This document shows positions 54,163-55,447 of a stretch of 55,447 nucleotides of DNA, piece after piece. Below the pieces are notes generated by a model, which saw only the letters and a list, made by a program, of their open reading frames with translations, did no database searches and was not told the origin of the DNA. The DNA is from an uncultured Bacteroidia bacterium (GTDB lineage: Bacteria; Bacteroidota; Bacteroidia; Bacteroidales; UBA932): NCBI GenBank assembly GCA_902794005.1, contig CADBFO010000008.1:1-55447 (forward strand), in the 5' to 3' direction. Numbering within the stretch: the first letter of the stretch is position 1; each line of letters starts with the position of its first letter. A program made the translations under genes and the position numbers.

Positions 54163-55447
54163 TTATTCATTCTTCAGCGTCTCCGCTGGATTCATCCTGG
54201 CGGTCTTGAGGTAGTGATACAGCACCACGGCCGAACACAGCACCCCCACAATCACCAGCGCCAGCAGGAACACCGACGGCATGAAGCCCACCCAGTGCGC
54301 GAACTGCTGCAGGTAATACCTCACCACCAGCCAGCCCACGGGCGCCGCAATCACGTAACAGATGGCCACCGTCCTCAGATACAGCATCAGGCCCTCCGAC
54401 GTGATCTGCCCCATATCGGCCCCGAACACCCGCTTTACGGAAATCTCCATCCGCATGTACTGCACGTCCATCAGCACCTGGCCCCAGATGCCCACCAGCG
54501 AGAGCAGTACCGCCAACAGGGAGAACAGCCACACGGCCAGCCGCAGGCGCTCCTCGCCGCTGTACAAGTTCTTGCCGATGGCATCGTAGAACTGCACCTC
54601 GAACGCCATCGTCGGGTCCATATCCGCCAAAACTGTCCTAATCTTATCAACGGCTGCAATACGGTCAGAACCTTCGGACAAACGTATATAGGCAAAGGGA
54701 AGCGTATATCCCCGTTCCGGGGTCACCACTTGGAAGCCTACCGGCGCATCGGCTTTTCTCATCGATGTGATATTCACTTCTTTTACAAAACCGACCACTG
54801 GAGCCCCTTCACCAAATTCTTCCGCATACACCTTCATCTCTGCGCCACGCGCCTTCAAATCCTGAGTCAGCAGAATAGGACCGTAGTCACCTTCGTTGAA
54901 TCTGCGGCCCTCCACCACTTCCAATCCCAGAACCTGCGGCAGGTTCCAACTACAATACATTTGGCTAAACGATACTGTCCCGTCTCCAAAATCGCATCCT
55001 TCTGTGGAATAGGCATCCGCGCCACCGATGAGTTCCATCGCATACGCGACATCTTCTACCTCCGGATGCTTTCGCAGCTCTTCTCTCAGCCAATTTGACT
55101 TATCACGACTGTTATCCCCACCGATATCAACAACGGCCAGGTTATTTTTGTCGTAGCCGCAGGGGTACTCTTGCATAAATTTGCTCTGCCGCTGGACGAA
55201 CAGCACGAAGATGAGCAGCGCCGTGGAAATCACGAACTGCACGCCTACCAGGATGGTCCGCAGGTTCTTACCGGAGGCCGACAGGCCATAGTTGCCCCGC
55301 AGGATCATCGCCGGCTGGCCACTCGTGGAATAGATGCCCGGCCAGATACCGGCAATAATACCGGTTGCTACGGCAACCGTACCGACGAACAGCAGCAGGC
55401 CCCAATGCTTCCCGAAGGTAAAAGACTGCATCAGCACGCCCCGGGTC
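54163..55447 (-). CDS. MacB/FtsX-type ABC transporter permease, 5' end beyond the window
   Basis: The frame is open to the right edge; 428 codons are visible, about the C-terminal half of the ~780-800-residue double-FtsX permeases of Bacteroidota. Seen: membrane helices at WGLLLFVGTVAVATGIIAGI and TILVGVQFVISTALLIFVLF, a periplasmic MacB-like domain (~95-290), and the final FtsX block with ERLRLAVWLFSLLAVLLSLV, SVKRVFGADMGQITSEGLML and ARMNPAETLKNE. It would work with an ABC ATPase in efflux or mechanotransmission; that partner is outside the window. No internal start is proposed. Confidence 0.88.
   Translation of the reverse strand, partial: TRGVLMQSFTFGKHWGLLLFVGTVAVATGIIAGIWPGIYSTSGQPAMILRGNYGLSASGKNLRTILVGVQFVISTALLIFVLFVQRQSKFMQEYPCGYDKNNLAVVDIGGDNSRDKSNWLREELRKHPEVEDVAYAMELIGGADAYSTEGCDFGDGTVSFSQMYCSWNLPQVLGLEVVEGRRFNEGDYGPILLTQDLKARGAEMKVYAEEFGEGAPVVGFVKEVNITSMRKADAPVGFQVVTPERGYTLPFAYIRLSEGSDRIAAVDKIRTVLADMDPTMAFEVQFYDAIGKNLYSGEERLRLAVWLFSLLAVLLSLVGIWGQVLMDVQYMRMEISVKRVFGADMGQITSEGLMLYLRTVAICYVIAAPVGWLVVRYYLQQFAHWVGFMPSVFLLALVIVGVLCSAVVLYHYLKTARMNPAETLKNE

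Overview
The window looks like a chromosomal segment of a GC-rich member of the Bacteroidales, probably a gut-type lineage. The signs are many promoter boxes of the Bacteroidota form TAnnTTTG, an arginine pathway built around an N-succinylornithine carbamoyltransferase (argF'), a fused FeoA-FeoB iron transporter, the order sigma-54 regulator / lptE / TPR protein / secG, and many lipobox proteins and outer-membrane barrels. I saw no rRNA or tRNA gene, no CRISPR array and no intact transposase or phage gene.

Layout. 1-4600: a more AT-rich accessory stretch with a gene remnant, a lipoprotein that resembles leukocidin-type beta-pore-forming toxins, a membrane-anchored phosphoribosyltransferase, a small membrane protein and five tandem 83-bp repeats. 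4.6-16.5 kb: a PA14-metallophosphoesterase lipoprotein with a GH3 glycosidase and radA, a Zn/Cd-type P1B ATPase, comF, fabG, nhaA and a short-type S-adenosylhomocysteine hydrolase. 16.5-18.7 kb: a decayed island with remnants of a lipoprotein gene, a DcuB-like gene and an AraC-type gene around an AbiE toxin-antitoxin pair bounded by direct repeats. 18.7-20.6 kb: an M24 aminopeptidase and a DUF456 membrane protein.

20.6-25.5 kb: arginine operon (GNAT, argC, argD, argF', argB), mostly joined by 4-base ATGA overlaps. It is preceded by an inverted repeat at the promoter and by a 14-residue leader peptide with five Arg codons, which suggests an arginine attenuator. The next gene, carA, stops after about 74 codons exactly where the convergent gene guaA ends, so this is either a rearrangement breakpoint or an assembly join. 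25.5-32.7 kb: guaA (without its amidotransferase domain) and guaB, a hemerythrin/LuxR/apt operon, a candidate small RNA, nhaC and queH. 32.7-44 kb: two paralogous barrels, feoAB, hppA, pheS and a C69 peptidase with a histidine phosphatase. 44-55.4 kb: a ClpB without N-domain, the secG/lptE/sigma-54 cluster, an OmpA-like/TPR lipoprotein followed by a LytTR regulator and a sodium symporter, two lipoproteins, and a MacB/FtsX-type permease cut by the right edge.

The most striking shared feature is a dispersed element of exactly 107 bp. Five copies (9787-9893, 12740-12846, 32620-32726, 36924-37030, 52811-52917) are each centred on a near-perfect hairpin with core TCCTCTGCGC-N5-GCGCAGAGGA. Four copies have recognisable inverted ends of the form (C/G)GTGGC...GCCACC; the right end of the fifth (52811-52917) is degenerate. 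Two copies supply the stop codon of the gene before them.
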